DNA from: Maritimibacter sp.
GTDB lineage: Bacteria; Pseudomonadota; Alphaproteobacteria; Rhodobacterales; Rhodobacteraceae
Length of the DNA: 64,000 nucleotides
Direction of reading: 5' to 3'
Assembly: GCA_002695005.1 (NCBI GenBank)
Contig: NZNT01000014.1
Location: forward strand, 1 to 64,000
Part shown: positions 16,268-25,257 of the stretch, piece after piece
Layout of the letters: the number at the start of each line of letters is the position of its first letter
Position numbering within the stretch: the stretch's first letter is position 1
Program-made: the position numbers and the translations under genes
Notes under the pieces: generated by a model
What the model was told of the DNA's origin: nothing
Databases searched by the model: none
The model's input: only the letters and a program-made list of their open reading frames with translations

Positions 16268-17218
16268 GTGAAGCACCTACTTTTTGCAAGCGTCCTCCTC
16301 GCCCCGCTGCCCGCGCTCGCGGACCCGCCGCAGATCGTGACCGACATCGCGCCGGTCCATTCGCTCGTCGCTCAGGTCATGGCCGGGGTCGGCACGCCCG
16401 ACCTTCTCGTGAGCGGCGCGACGGACCCGCATTCCGTCGCGCTCAAGCCCAGTCAGGCGCGGCTGCTCGAACAGGCCGATCTCGTGATCTGGATGGGCGC
16501 GGACCTCGAGCCCTGGCTCGAACGCGCCCTCGACGGGCTCGCGCGGGCCGAAACCATCGCGCTTCTGGACCTGCCGGCCACCACCTTGCGCGAATTTTCC
16601 GACGCGGATGTCCATCTGCATGAGGAAGAAAACGCGACCCTGCTCGGTGAGGAAGACGCCGCCGACGGCGAAGAACACGACCACGATCACGCAGGCACCG
16701 ACCCCCATGCCTGGCTCTCGCCCGACAACGCCCGCGCCTGGCTCGGCTCGCTGGCGGAGGAACTCGCCGCCCGCGATCCGGACAACGCAGGGCTTTATCA
16801 GGAGAACGCACAGGCGGCGATCGTCGAGATCTCGCGGCTCGACGCCGAAATCTCGGCCCGGCTCGACCCTTTCAACGGGGCCGAGATCGTGACGATGCAC
16901 GATGCCTTCGGCTATTTCGCCGGGTCTTACGGGCTGGACGTGATCGGGACGGTCAAACCCGGCGACGCCTCGGCACCCTCCGCCGCCGCCCTGTCAGACC
17001 TGCGTGACCTTGTCGCGGATCATGGCGTTGAGTGCGCCTTCTCCGAACCCGGCGCGGACCCGGATCTCCTCGCGGCCATCGAACAGGGCACGGGCCTGCG
17101 CACCGGCGTCCTCGACGCGACCGGCACGACCCTGGAGCCGGGGCCGGAACTCTACGCCGCCCTCATGACCGGTCTCGCCACGACGCTGGAAACCTGCCTC
17201 TCCGGCGGCAGCGACTGA
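16268..17218 (+). CDS. znuA: zinc ABC transporter substrate-binding protein ZnuA
   Basis: ZnuA captures zinc in the periplasm for ZnuBC. The GTG at 16268 gives a clean signal peptide (VKHLLFASVLLAPLPALADP) and has a GGAG about 12 bases upstream; the longer frame from 16211 runs through the operator. The mature part has the conserved VTDIAPVHSLVAQVM start, a GATDPHSVALKPSQ metal-ligand segment, an acidic/His-rich loop (DGEEHDHDHAG, residues about 135-145) followed by TDPHAWLSPDNA, and MHDAFGYFAGSYGLDV. All are ZnuA marks. Length 316 residues. Confidence 0.95.
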   Translation: MKHLLFASVLLAPLPALADPPQIVTDIAPVHSLVAQVMAGVGTPDLLVSGATDPHSVALKPSQARLLEQADLVIWMGADLEPWLERALDGLARAETIALLDLPATTLREFSDADVHLHEEENATLLGEEDAADGEEHDHDHAGTDPHAWLSPDNARAWLGSLAEELAARDPDNAGLYQENAQAAIVEISRLDAEISARLDPFNGAEIVTMHDAFGYFAGSYGLDVIGTVKPGDASAPSAAALSDLRDLVADHGVECAFSEPGADPDLLAAIEQGTGLRTGVLDATGTTLEPGPELYAALMTGLATTLETCLSGGSD

Positions 17219-17283
17219 CCGATCAGGGTAAGCGCGGGCAGATGGGCCCGCGTCGCCCGCCCCAGCCGACCGGCAACCGCGCC

Positions 17284-20200
17284 TCAGAATTCGTCCCACC
17301 CGTCGTCGTCATCGACGACCGGCGCGGCAACCGCTTGTGTGGCGAGCGGCGCCGCGGCGGCGGGTGGCTTGGGTGCAACGCGGCGGGAGGCAAAGTCCAC
17401 CGGGGGTTCGGCGGCGCCAGCCGCCGGGTCGCCCGTGCGGAATCGTCCCATTGTGCGCGCCAGCGTCTCGGCCTCGCGGGTGAGTGCGTGGCTCGCCGCC
17501 GTCGTTTCCTCGAACATCGCCGCGTTCTGTTGCGTCACCTGGTCGAGCTGGTTCACCGCCGTGTTGATCTCGGCAAGGCCCGAGCTTTGCTCTCGCGCAC
17601 TGACAGCGATCTCCGAGACGTTCCGGCTGATCTCGGTCACGCTCTCGACGATCCCCTTCAGTGCCTCACCGGCCTGCCCGACGAGGCTCACACCGCGTTT
17701 CACCTGCCCGCCCGAGGCGGAGATGAGCTCGTTGATCTCGCGTGCGGCATCGGACGAGCGCTGCGCCGGCGCGCGCACCTCCGAGGCCACGACCGCGAAA
17801 CCACGCCCGGCCTCGCCCGCGCGGGCCGCCTCTACCCCTGCGTTGAGCGCGAGCAGGTTGGTCTGGAAGGCGATGTCGTCGATCACGCCGGTGATCTTGG
17901 AAATCTGGGTCGAGCTGGTTTCGATCTCGCCCATCGCCCCGACCGCTTCGCGCACGACCTCACCCGAAGCCGCTGCATTTTCTCGCGCTTTCTCGACGAT
18001 CTCGTTGGCATGGGCCGCGCCATCCGCCGCCGAGCGCACCGAGGAGGTCAGCTGGTCGAGCGCGGAGGCGGTTTCCTCCAGCGTCGCGGCCTGTTTCTCG
18101 GTCCGGGCCGAGAGGTCGTCTGCGGCGGAGGAGATTTCCGAGGCCTCGCCGGTGATGAGGTCGGCGTTCTCGATCACGCCGCGCATTGCCTCCAGCAGCT
18201 TGTCCGCCGCACGGTTGAAGTCGTTGCGCAACTGTTCGTAGTCCGCAGGGAACGCATCGTCGATCCGGGTCATCAAGTCGCCCTCGGCCAGGCTCTCGAG
18301 ACCTCCACGAAGCGCGTCCACGACACGCGCCTGACCTTCCTGCATCGCGCGCCTGTCGTCCTCCGCCGCGCGCATCGCACGGGTGGCTTCGGTGATGTCG
18401 TTTCCGACGAGCACGACGCGCATGAGCCGGCCGTTGCCGTCCGTCACCGGGGCAAAGGAGCCGTCGATGATGGCCGTGTCGCCATCCCCGCGCGGCCATT
18501 CGAACCGGTCGAAAACAGCCTCGCCCCCTTTCGCGCGCTCGAACGCCGCCGCAAGGTCGTCGGACACCTGTGAAATCGCGTTGATCGACCCGGCCGGTCC
18601 CGCCGGTGCGCCGACGACCCGCGTGAACATGTCGTTCGTGCGCATGAGCGTGCCGTCGGCCGCGAATTCTGCCTTGACCTGGTTGGCGTCCATTGCGCGC
18701 AGTATGGCGCGGTTCATGTAGCCTTCGGTCACGTCCGTCCATTCGGTCACATAGCCGATGTGCTTGCCATGTTCGTCGTGGACCGCCGAAATGTCGAGCG
18801 TGATGCGCACGTCGCCAAAGGCGATATCGGCAGAATAGGGCAGGTTCGCGGGATCTTTCAGCACCGCCTCGACACGCTCGCGTATGCCCGGCGGGTGATA
18901 ATCATGGACCGATCGGCCCACGATCTCGTCCGCATCGAACCGGCCCACGACCTGGGAAAACACGTCTTCGTAGCGCCGCAGCATGTCCGCAAGCGCCTTG
19001 TTCACATGCATGATCTCATGGAACATGTTGGTCATCATGATCGCCGAGCGGCTGTTGGCGAAGGCCGCGCTGCGGAAATTGCCGTGAAACGCCCGCTTGC
19101 GCGACTCGATAAGGCCCACGCGGAACTGTTCCAGCGTCCCGGCGATCTGGCCCACCTCGTCACGGCGCGTGACGTCGGGCACTTCGATATCCAGCTCGCC
19201 CCGCGAAATGTCGGTCATCGCCCCGGTCACACGCCGCAGTGGCCGCGCCAGGCTCGCGGAGAACAGGAATGCGACGACGGAAACGCACAGGATCACAAGT
19301 CCCTGCTGGATCACCATCTGCACCATGAGGTCGCGTGCGGGCGCGAGTATCTCTTCCATGTCCTGCTCTGCCACCACGCCCCATCCGGGCGTCGCCGCGC
19401 CGAGAGGGCCATAGGCGATGAGCGCCGGGCGTCCGTCCTGCCCTGTGCCGACTTCGACCCCTGTGTCCCCGGCCAGCACGGCTTCGATCTGCGGCCCGCC
19501 CCGCACCGGGTCGGTCGCCGCGTGACCGCCTTCGAAGCGCGAGCCGGTGCGGAACGTGGCATCTTCGCCGATGACGAACACTTCCCCGGTCTCGCCCAAC
19601 CCGCTCGGGTCGTTGGCGACCCAGTCGAGCGTGGCGGTGTCCGGCTGGATCGCAAGGTAACCCAGCACCGCGCCATCGGGACCGGCTACGCCCTGCATGA
19701 TGAAGGTCGCAACGGCGCCTCGATGCTCACCGAAAAGGCCGCCGACCGCCCGATCCGGCGCGTCTCCGTTCGCCAATGCGGCCGCAAAGGTCCGGCCCAG
19801 CACCTCATCCGCAAACGGCCCCGTGGCGAGGTTCTCGGTGAAAGCCGGCCCCTTGTTCATCGAATAGATCACCTGCCCTTCAGGCGTGATCACATAGACG
19901 TCGAGGTAACCGTAATGGCCCGCGAAAGCCCGCACCTGCGGGTGGAAGACCTTATGTGCCCCGCCGTAAGCCCACAGGCCTGCCGCCGCCGGTTCGACCA
20001 GTTCCGCGCGCGCCTCGGCCGGATGGGGATTGGCCGTGACAAAAGCCTCGGTCAGGCGCTCCGGCGCCTCTTCCCCCAGCATCGCGACGCCGTTCAGGAG
20101 CGCACCGACCTGCGCAATCGTCGTCGGCCTGTCGACAAGGGCGTCGAGGTTCATCGCCGCAGCCTGCGTCACCTGCGCCATGAGCTGCGCGCGCGTGTCG

Positions 20201-20355
20201 ACCACCGAGGCCAGCTGTTCCTGCGCACTGTCCAGCAGCGCCTTTCGCTGTTTCGTCGCGGACAGCACGCCCGAAACGCTGGCCGACAGCACCACCAGCA
20301 GGACCATGATGATCGGCATCTTTTTCGAGATGCTCAGATTGTTGAGAAACCGCAT
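17284..20355 (-). CDS. methyl-accepting chemotaxis protein (Cache-HAMP-PAS-PAS-MCP)
   Basis: This chemoreceptor of about 1023 residues has one membrane helix (14-32), a large periplasmic sensor (33-345) with dCache-like features (DVYVITPEGQVIYSMNKGPA and GLGETGEVFVIG), a second helix (346-368) and HAMP (369-420). Two PAS-like regions (about 430-680), a second HAMP-like segment and the signalling domain with FQTNLLALNAGVEAARAGEA follow. The C-terminus is GWDEF, which fits the xWxxF pentapeptide that tethers CheR/CheB. The ATG at 20355 is preferred; the frame is open 12 codons further. No che gene is nearby, so it works with a system elsewhere. Confidence 0.93.
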   Translation of the reverse strand: MRFLNNLSISKKMPIIMVLLVVLSASVSGVLSATKQRKALLDSAQEQLASVVDTRAQLMAQVTQAAAMNLDALVDRPTTIAQVGALLNGVAMLGEEAPERLTEAFVTANPHPAEARAELVEPAAAGLWAYGGAHKVFHPQVRAFAGHYGYLDVYVITPEGQVIYSMNKGPAFTENLATGPFADEVLGRTFAAALANGDAPDRAVGGLFGEHRGAVATFIMQGVAGPDGAVLGYLAIQPDTATLDWVANDPSGLGETGEVFVIGEDATFRTGSRFEGGHAATDPVRGGPQIEAVLAGDTGVEVGTGQDGRPALIAYGPLGAATPGWGVVAEQDMEEILAPARDLMVQMVIQQGLVILCVSVVAFLFSASLARPLRRVTGAMTDISRGELDIEVPDVTRRDEVGQIAGTLEQFRVGLIESRKRAFHGNFRSAAFANSRSAIMMTNMFHEIMHVNKALADMLRRYEDVFSQVVGRFDADEIVGRSVHDYHPPGIRERVEAVLKDPANLPYSADIAFGDVRITLDISAVHDEHGKHIGYVTEWTDVTEGYMNRAILRAMDANQVKAEFAADGTLMRTNDMFTRVVGAPAGPAGSINAISQVSDDLAAAFERAKGGEAVFDRFEWPRGDGDTAIIDGSFAPVTDGNGRLMRVVLVGNDITEATRAMRAAEDDRRAMQEGQARVVDALRGGLESLAEGDLMTRIDDAFPADYEQLRNDFNRAADKLLEAMRGVIENADLITGEASEISSAADDLSARTEKQAATLEETASALDQLTSSVRSAADGAAHANEIVEKARENAAASGEVVREAVGAMGEIETSSTQISKITGVIDDIAFQTNLLALNAGVEAARAGEAGRGFAVVASEVRAPAQRSSDAAREINELISASGGQVKRGVSLVGQAGEALKGIVESVTEISRNVSEIAVSAREQSSGLAEINTAVNQLDQVTQQNAAMFEETTAASHALTREAETLARTMGRFRTGDPAAGAAEPPVDFASRRVAPKPPAAAAPLATQAVAAPVVDDDDGWDEF

Positions 20356-20436
20356 GATACGCTCCGTCCGGCCGCACGCCGCGCGTGCCACTTCGGTGCG
20401 TTCCTCGCATCCGGCGGTGAAGATTCGCCTAACGGC

Positions 20437-21693
20437 CTAGAACCGCCCCTTCGCATGGGGGCTGGCCCATGTGAGCCAGACGGCGGCGGTCCAGGTGAAC
20501 TCGCCCCCGCCCGCCGACGCGCCGTCGATGGGGCAGAAATATTCGTAGAACCCGTGCTCGGCGATGAGCCTCTGGGTGTCCTTGCGCAGCCGTTCGGCCA
20601 GCACGGTGTGCCCGGTTTCGGCCAACCCGATCCCGATCAGCGAGTTGATGATGCCCCAGACCGGCCCGCGCCAGTAGCGCAACTGGTCGAAATGCGGGTT
20701 CTCGGGGTCGAGCGAGGGAATGCCGAACTTCACCTGATCGAGGATGCGGTGCAGGTGCTTGAGCTGCCGGTCGTCGCGAATCCCGGCATACCAGTTGAGG
20801 AAACTGGCCGAACTCAGCGTGTTGGTGAAGGCGCCGGTGCGCATGTTGACGCTGTCGTAATGCCCGCGCGCCTCGTTCCAGTGGCCCTTCACCCCCTGTT
20901 TGAGTTCATAGATCCAGCCCTCGATCTCGTCCGTGCCCATGTCGAACTCGGCCGCGATATGGAGGAGGTCGCGACAGGCGCGCAGGAACATGAAGGTCAT
21001 GCCGCAATCGGCCACCCGGAACGGGCTCGTCTCGGCGATGACCTTTTCGTTCCAATCCGCCGCTTTCGACAGCTGCACGAGAGCGACGTAGCGGTCGTAA
21101 TCAAGCTGGCTCGGGCGCATCGACGGGTCGATGTGATCGGTGTCGGAGCGGTGATATTCGCCCACCTGCGCGGTATCGACACCGACCAGCGCCGCGTCCC
21201 AGTCCACGGCATTGTCGCGCCCGCTCTCCCACGGATGGGTGATGCAGACCATGCCGTTCTCGACCCGGTTCTTCATCCACCAGCGATGCCAGCTTACGAG
21301 CCGGCCGTAGAGAAGCTCCATGTGGATATGGCCATAGCGCTTGTCCGCCTCATAGACCGCCCGCGCCATCGTGGCCGCGATCGGCGGCTGGCTGATGCCC
21401 GAGGTATGCGGCACGCGGTCCACGTCCCACACGTCCGGGCCGGGGAAATAGCCGAAACTCTGCTTGTGAAAGACGATGTGCGGCACCATCCCCGTGTCCC
21501 ACTGGCCCTGGAACAGCGTCTCAAGCTCGGCCCAGCCGCGCTTCGCGTCGAAGACCGAAAAGCCCCAGGCCGCGAAGGCGCTGTCCCAGTTCCACTGGTA
21601 GGGATACAGCCCCTTGGTCGGCACGGTATAGAGACCCCGGTCGTTGGTCTCGAGCACCTTTCGGGCCTTCTTGTCGATCTTGTCGTAATTCAT
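20437..21693 (-). CDS. glycoside hydrolase, GH63-like (MGG/MGG-type glucosidase)
   Basis: The protein (418 residues from the ATG at 21693; an in-frame GTG at 21705 is the alternative) has the (alpha/alpha)6-barrel pattern of GH63-type enzymes. YPYQWNWDSAFAAWG near residue 30 supplies the general acid aspartate. QLRYWRGPVWGIINSLIGIG and GGGEFTWTAAVWLTW near the C-terminus supply the base glutamate. There is no signal peptide, so it is cytoplasmic. Related bacterial enzymes act on mannosylglycerate or glucosylglycerate osmolytes; a compatible-solute role is likely but not proven. Confidence 0.82.
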   Translation of the reverse strand: MNYDKIDKKARKVLETNDRGLYTVPTKGLYPYQWNWDSAFAAWGFSVFDAKRGWAELETLFQGQWDTGMVPHIVFHKQSFGYFPGPDVWDVDRVPHTSGISQPPIAATMARAVYEADKRYGHIHMELLYGRLVSWHRWWMKNRVENGMVCITHPWESGRDNAVDWDAALVGVDTAQVGEYHRSDTDHIDPSMRPSQLDYDRYVALVQLSKAADWNEKVIAETSPFRVADCGMTFMFLRACRDLLHIAAEFDMGTDEIEGWIYELKQGVKGHWNEARGHYDSVNMRTGAFTNTLSSASFLNWYAGIRDDRQLKHLHRILDQVKFGIPSLDPENPHFDQLRYWRGPVWGIINSLIGIGLAETGHTVLAERLRKDTQRLIAEHGFYEYFCPIDGASAGGGEFTWTAAVWLTWASPHAKGRF

Positions 21694-21911
21694 CCCGGCA
21701 CTCACGCCTCGCTTGGGGCCACGCTGGCAGGGGGGCGCCCGGCCTGCAAGGCGAATGCCTCGGTTTTAGGCAAGCCGCACGCCGGTTGCAAATCTCGTTG
21801 CATGCCAGCACGTTCGCCGCGCGCCTGTGCCTGAATACTGGGCAACCTGTGCATCGCGGTTGATCCCGGGACGCGAACAGGGCGTAATCGGAAAAACAGA
21901 CCGGGACATCC

Positions 21912-22880
21912 ATGCCAGCCGCCATCGCCCGCCCCTTCGCGCTTTCCGTGCTCATCGCCGTGCTGGCAGCCCTTGCGATCAGGCTCCTGCACCCGGTCAT
22001 CGCCGGGATCACGTTTCCGCCCGACCAGGGGTACAACTGGTATCTGTGGAAACGCCCCGACCCGGATGTCTGGAGCCGCGCGACCGCCTGGGGCGGATAC
22101 CTCGCGCATCAGGCGTTCATCTGGGGCCTCATCTGGTGGTCCCAACGCAACCGCGACAGCCTGCGCAACCGGGCCACCATGCACCCGCTCAACTGGGTCG
22201 CCCTCGGCGGAACCGCCCTCTTCGTCGCGCTCCACGCGCTCCAGACCGCGGTGTTCTACGACGGTCTCGCGCAGGACGTCCCGGTGATGTATTCGCAAGG
22301 TTCGGTCGTGCTGGTCCTCGTGCTCGTCCTGTTGATGGAGGCCCCCCGGCGCGGGCTGTTCTTCGGCCACGGCAAAGGCTGGTTCGCGGCCACGCGCCCG
22401 CTGCTGATCCGCACCCACGGCTATTACTTCGCCTGGGCCGTGACGTTCACCTACTGGTATCACCCGATGGAGGTGACATGGGGCCACATCTGGGGCTTCC
22501 TATACACGTTCCTGCTGTTCATCCAGGCGAGCTTCATCTTCACCCGCGTCCATACGAACCGCTGGTGGACCTTCGTGCTGGAGGCCACCGTCCTCATCCA
22601 TGGCGTGATCGTCGCAGTGGTGGGCGGGCAGGATTTCTGGCCGATGTTCGCCTTCGGCTTCGCGGCCCTCATCGTCATCACCCAGATGCACGGGCTGGGC
22701 CTGTCGCGGGCGGTGCGCTGGGGGATCGCCGTGGTGATCGTCGCGGGAACGCTCGTCGTCTATTCCGACCGCGGCTGGGCCCGGCTCGAGGAAGTCGCGC
22801 GCATCCCGCTTATCGACTACCTGCTGGTGGCGTTTCTGGGCGGCCTCATCCTCCTGGGGCGTCGGCTCGCCCGCGCCTAG
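21912..22880 (+). CDS. hypothetical integral membrane protein
   Basis: The 322-residue protein has about eight hydrophobic helices along its whole length and several aromatic, His-rich segments in or near the membrane (THGYYFAWAVTFTYWYHPME, GHIWGFLYTFLLF). I do not recognise the family. The repeated His/Trp/Tyr content could hint at a redox or cofactor role, but no defined binding motif is visible. It is divergent from the GH63-like gene and ends convergently on the histidine kinase gene with a four-base overlap. Confidence 0.7.
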   Translation: MPAAIARPFALSVLIAVLAALAIRLLHPVIAGITFPPDQGYNWYLWKRPDPDVWSRATAWGGYLAHQAFIWGLIWWSQRNRDSLRNRATMHPLNWVALGGTALFVALHALQTAVFYDGLAQDVPVMYSQGSVVLVLVLVLLMEAPRRGLFFGHGKGWFAATRPLLIRTHGYYFAWAVTFTYWYHPMEVTWGHIWGFLYTFLLFIQASFIFTRVHTNRWWTFVLEATVLIHGVIVAVVGGQDFWPMFAFGFAALIVITQMHGLGLSRAVRWGIAVVIVAGTLVVYSDRGWARLEEVARIPLIDYLLVAFLGGLILLGRRLARA

Positions 22881-23944
22881 GCGTCGTTGCGTGGCATCCG
22901 AAAGGTGAATTGGGTCCAGTCGGCGTCCGATTGCACCTCGATCTCGCCGTCATGGCGCAGCGCGATTTCATGCGCGATGAACAGGCCCAGACCCAGCCCC
23001 TCCTGCGACTCGCGCACCTCGGAGCGTTTGAACGGCTCGAACAGCTTGGGCAGCGCCTCGGGCGCGATCGGCTCGCCGGTATTGCCGACCGACAGGACGA
23101 AATCGCCCCCCTCGTCGCGCGCCGCCACCCGGATCGGGCGGGAGCGGAGCCCGTGGGTCACCGAATTGGTGAGCAGGTTGGAAAAGAGCTGCGACACCCG
23201 GTCGGGATCGCAGCGTACCGGGTCCACGAAGTCGAACTCAGCCTCGATGACCACCTCTTCATGGGCCAGCCTGACCTCGTCCAGCACCTGCTCCAGCGCC
23301 GGACGCAGGGGCCGCTCCTCGGTGATGTCCACGTCGATGCCGCCGCCAAGGCGCGCGCGGGCGAAATCCATGACGTGATTGACCAGCCGTGACATGCCGT
23401 CGAGAGACCCCGTCGCCATGTCCAGAAGTTCGCGCGCCTTGTCCGTCTGCGGCTCCCGCTTCGCCATACGCACGGCGGCCCCGGTGGCGGCGATCGGGTT
23501 GCGCAGGTCGTGACCAAGCACGGCGATGAACTGTTCGCGCAGCGCCGCCTCCTGCTCATGGGACAGAAGCGCGTCTTCCTTCTCCTTCTCGGCGGTGATG
23601 TCGCGGGCCGAGCAGAAGAACACGTCACCCTCCGGCACGCAGTTCCACGACAGCCAGCGATAATGCCCGTCCCGGTGGCGATAGCGGTTGCGGAACTTCA
23701 GGATCGGCATGCCCCGCTTGATGTCGTGAAACGCCTTCTCGGTGCGCGCCACATCCTCCAGATGGACGAATTCCATGAACGGCCGCGTCTCGACCTCGCT
23801 CGCGCGGTATCCCAGCGTCTTGTACCAGGCCGGATTCGTCTGGGTGAAATAGCCGCTCTCGTCCAGCACGCCCATCAGGTCGGGCGTGATGCGCCAGGTC
23901 GCACTGTCCTTGTCGCGGCGAAACACCACTCGAAACTCCGTCAC
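22877..23944 (-). CDS. PAS-domain sensor histidine kinase
   Basis: This 355-residue soluble kinase has a PAS fold (residues about 20-125, GVLDESGYFTQTNPAWYKTL to the PAC end RDITAEKEKE) and a HisKA domain with phospho-acceptor H145 (AVLGHDLRNP). The ATPase domain follows, with the N-box N260 (FSNLLTNSVTHG), a G1-like GNTGEPI and the GLGLGLFIAHEIA G2 box. There is no membrane helix, so it senses an internal signal. No response regulator gene is adjacent; the partner is unknown. The start is a GTG. Confidence 0.88.
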   Translation of the reverse strand: MTEFRVVFRRDKDSATWRITPDLMGVLDESGYFTQTNPAWYKTLGYRASEVETRPFMEFVHLEDVARTEKAFHDIKRGMPILKFRNRYRHRDGHYRWLSWNCVPEGDVFFCSARDITAEKEKEDALLSHEQEAALREQFIAVLGHDLRNPIAATGAAVRMAKREPQTDKARELLDMATGSLDGMSRLVNHVMDFARARLGGGIDVDITEERPLRPALEQVLDEVRLAHEEVVIEAEFDFVDPVRCDPDRVSQLFSNLLTNSVTHGLRSRPIRVAARDEGGDFVLSVGNTGEPIAPEALPKLFEPFKRSEVRESQEGLGLGLFIAHEIALRHDGEIEVQSDADWTQFTFRMPRNDA

Positions 23945-24182
23945 ATAGATCCCGCATCCCGGCGCGGTCCCACGGTCCGCTTACAGCGTATCGTCCAATT
24001 TCGAATCAGCCATGCACCTTTCGCACGCCTCCGTTCGGACCAATCAAGTCTCACTTAATACGCGCGGGCTCTGCAAGTAAGGAATCGCTTGTTTCCCGAT
24101 CACGCGGCTTTCCGGCTCCTTTCCAAACGGTATTTCCCCGCGTATCCTCCTCTGAACCACGAAAACGAGCAGCGAGCGGCCC

Positions 24183-25205
24183 ATGACGGCCCTGAAGGAA
24201 TACGACAGGTTGGAGGCGCCCGGGCTTTGGCGTCCGGACCCGGCGGCGCAGCGCGTCGACGTTGTCGTGTCTATCGGGGATGCCACGCTCACCGTCACCG
24301 ACATGGCCGACCGCGCCCTGTCCCACTGGTCGCTGGCCGCGCTGCACCGGATCAACCCGGGCAAGCGCCCGGCCCTCTACGCCCCCTCCGACGCGCCCTC
24401 CGAGGATGAGCAACTCGAACTGGCCGACGACGACATGATCGCGGCCATCGAACGCATCCGCAAAGCCATCGCCCGGCGCAGGCCGCGCAGCGGGCGGGTG
24501 CGCTTCGTGCTGACCGCCGCGGTGACCGTCGGTCTCGTCACCGCCGCCGTCGCGTGGCTTCCGGGTGCTCTTACGCGCCAGACCGTAACGCTCCTGCCGG
24601 ATGTGACGCGCACGGACGTGGGCGAACGCCTCCTGTCGCGCATCCTGCGCGTGACCGGCCCGGCGTGCGACAGCGCGGCGGGCCAGGCCGCGCTCACCCG
24701 CCTTGCCCGCCGCGTGATGGGGCCCGAAGCGCCGCGCGTGGTCATGGTGACCGGCGGTGTCGAGCGTGCGACCCACCTTCCCGGCCGTATCATCGTCCTG
24801 AACGACGCGCTGATCGAAAGCGCCGAAGAACCGGACGCCGCCGCCGGTGCCCTGCTCGCCGAGGCGCTGCGCATCCGGCGGAGCGACCCGATGCAGGACC
24901 TGCTGGAACATGCCGGGCTGGTCGCGACCGTGCGGATGCTGACCACGGGGGCGCTGTCCGACCCGGTCCTCGACGCCTACGCGCAGGACATCCTCACCAC
25001 GGCTCCCGCGCCCCTGCCCGACGACGCGCTCATCGCGGCCTTCGCGGAAGCGGGCGTGCGCTCGACCCCCTACGCCTATGCGCTGGACCCGACCGGCGAG
25101 TCGACACTGGGCCTGATCGAAGCCGATCCGGTCGCCGTCGACGCCGCCGAGCCGCTCATCCCCGACAACGCGTGGATCAGCCTTCAAAGCATGTGCAGCG
25201 AATGA
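24183..25205 (+). CDS. membrane-anchored M48-peptidase-like protein lacking the zinc motif
   Basis: The 340-residue protein has a cytoplasmic N-terminus, one membrane helix (about 107-127) and a periplasmic domain. Residues 198-233 (HLPGRIIVLNDALIESAEEP, then AGALLAEALRIRR) line up with the LPGG-x-I-x-V-x-x-x-L and HExxH region of M48 (HtpX/Oma1-like) peptidases. The zinc motif reads A226-E-A-L-R230, so both metal histidines are gone. It is therefore probably a non-catalytic relative; the family assignment is by pattern only. A strong bidirectional terminator follows the stop. Confidence 0.65.
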   Translation: MTALKEYDRLEAPGLWRPDPAAQRVDVVVSIGDATLTVTDMADRALSHWSLAALHRINPGKRPALYAPSDAPSEDEQLELADDDMIAAIERIRKAIARRRPRSGRVRFVLTAAVTVGLVTAAVAWLPGALTRQTVTLLPDVTRTDVGERLLSRILRVTGPACDSAAGQAALTRLARRVMGPEAPRVVMVTGGVERATHLPGRIIVLNDALIESAEEPDAAAGALLAEALRIRRSDPMQDLLEHAGLVATVRMLTTGALSDPVLDAYAQDILTTAPAPLPDDALIAAFAEAGVRSTPYAYALDPTGESTLGLIEADPVAVDAAEPLIPDNAWISLQSMCSE

Positions 25206-25233
25206 AAACCCCCCGCCGGTCGGCAGGGGTTTT
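25205..25233. terminator. bidirectional intrinsic terminator
   Basis: AAAACCCC pairs with GGGGTTTT across a 13-base centre that can form a further CCG/CGG stem. It serves the plus-strand gene ending at 25205, and its U-run also serves the convergent minus-strand gene ending at 25258. Confidence 0.8.
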
Positions 25234-25257
25234 CTGTGTGTCGAAGCGGCGTCGCGG

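Noticed and set aside
20437-20490. Terminator shared by the MCP gene start and the GH63-like gene end
   Set aside because: The sequence there is coding to 20437, and no stem with a U-run was seen on either strand.
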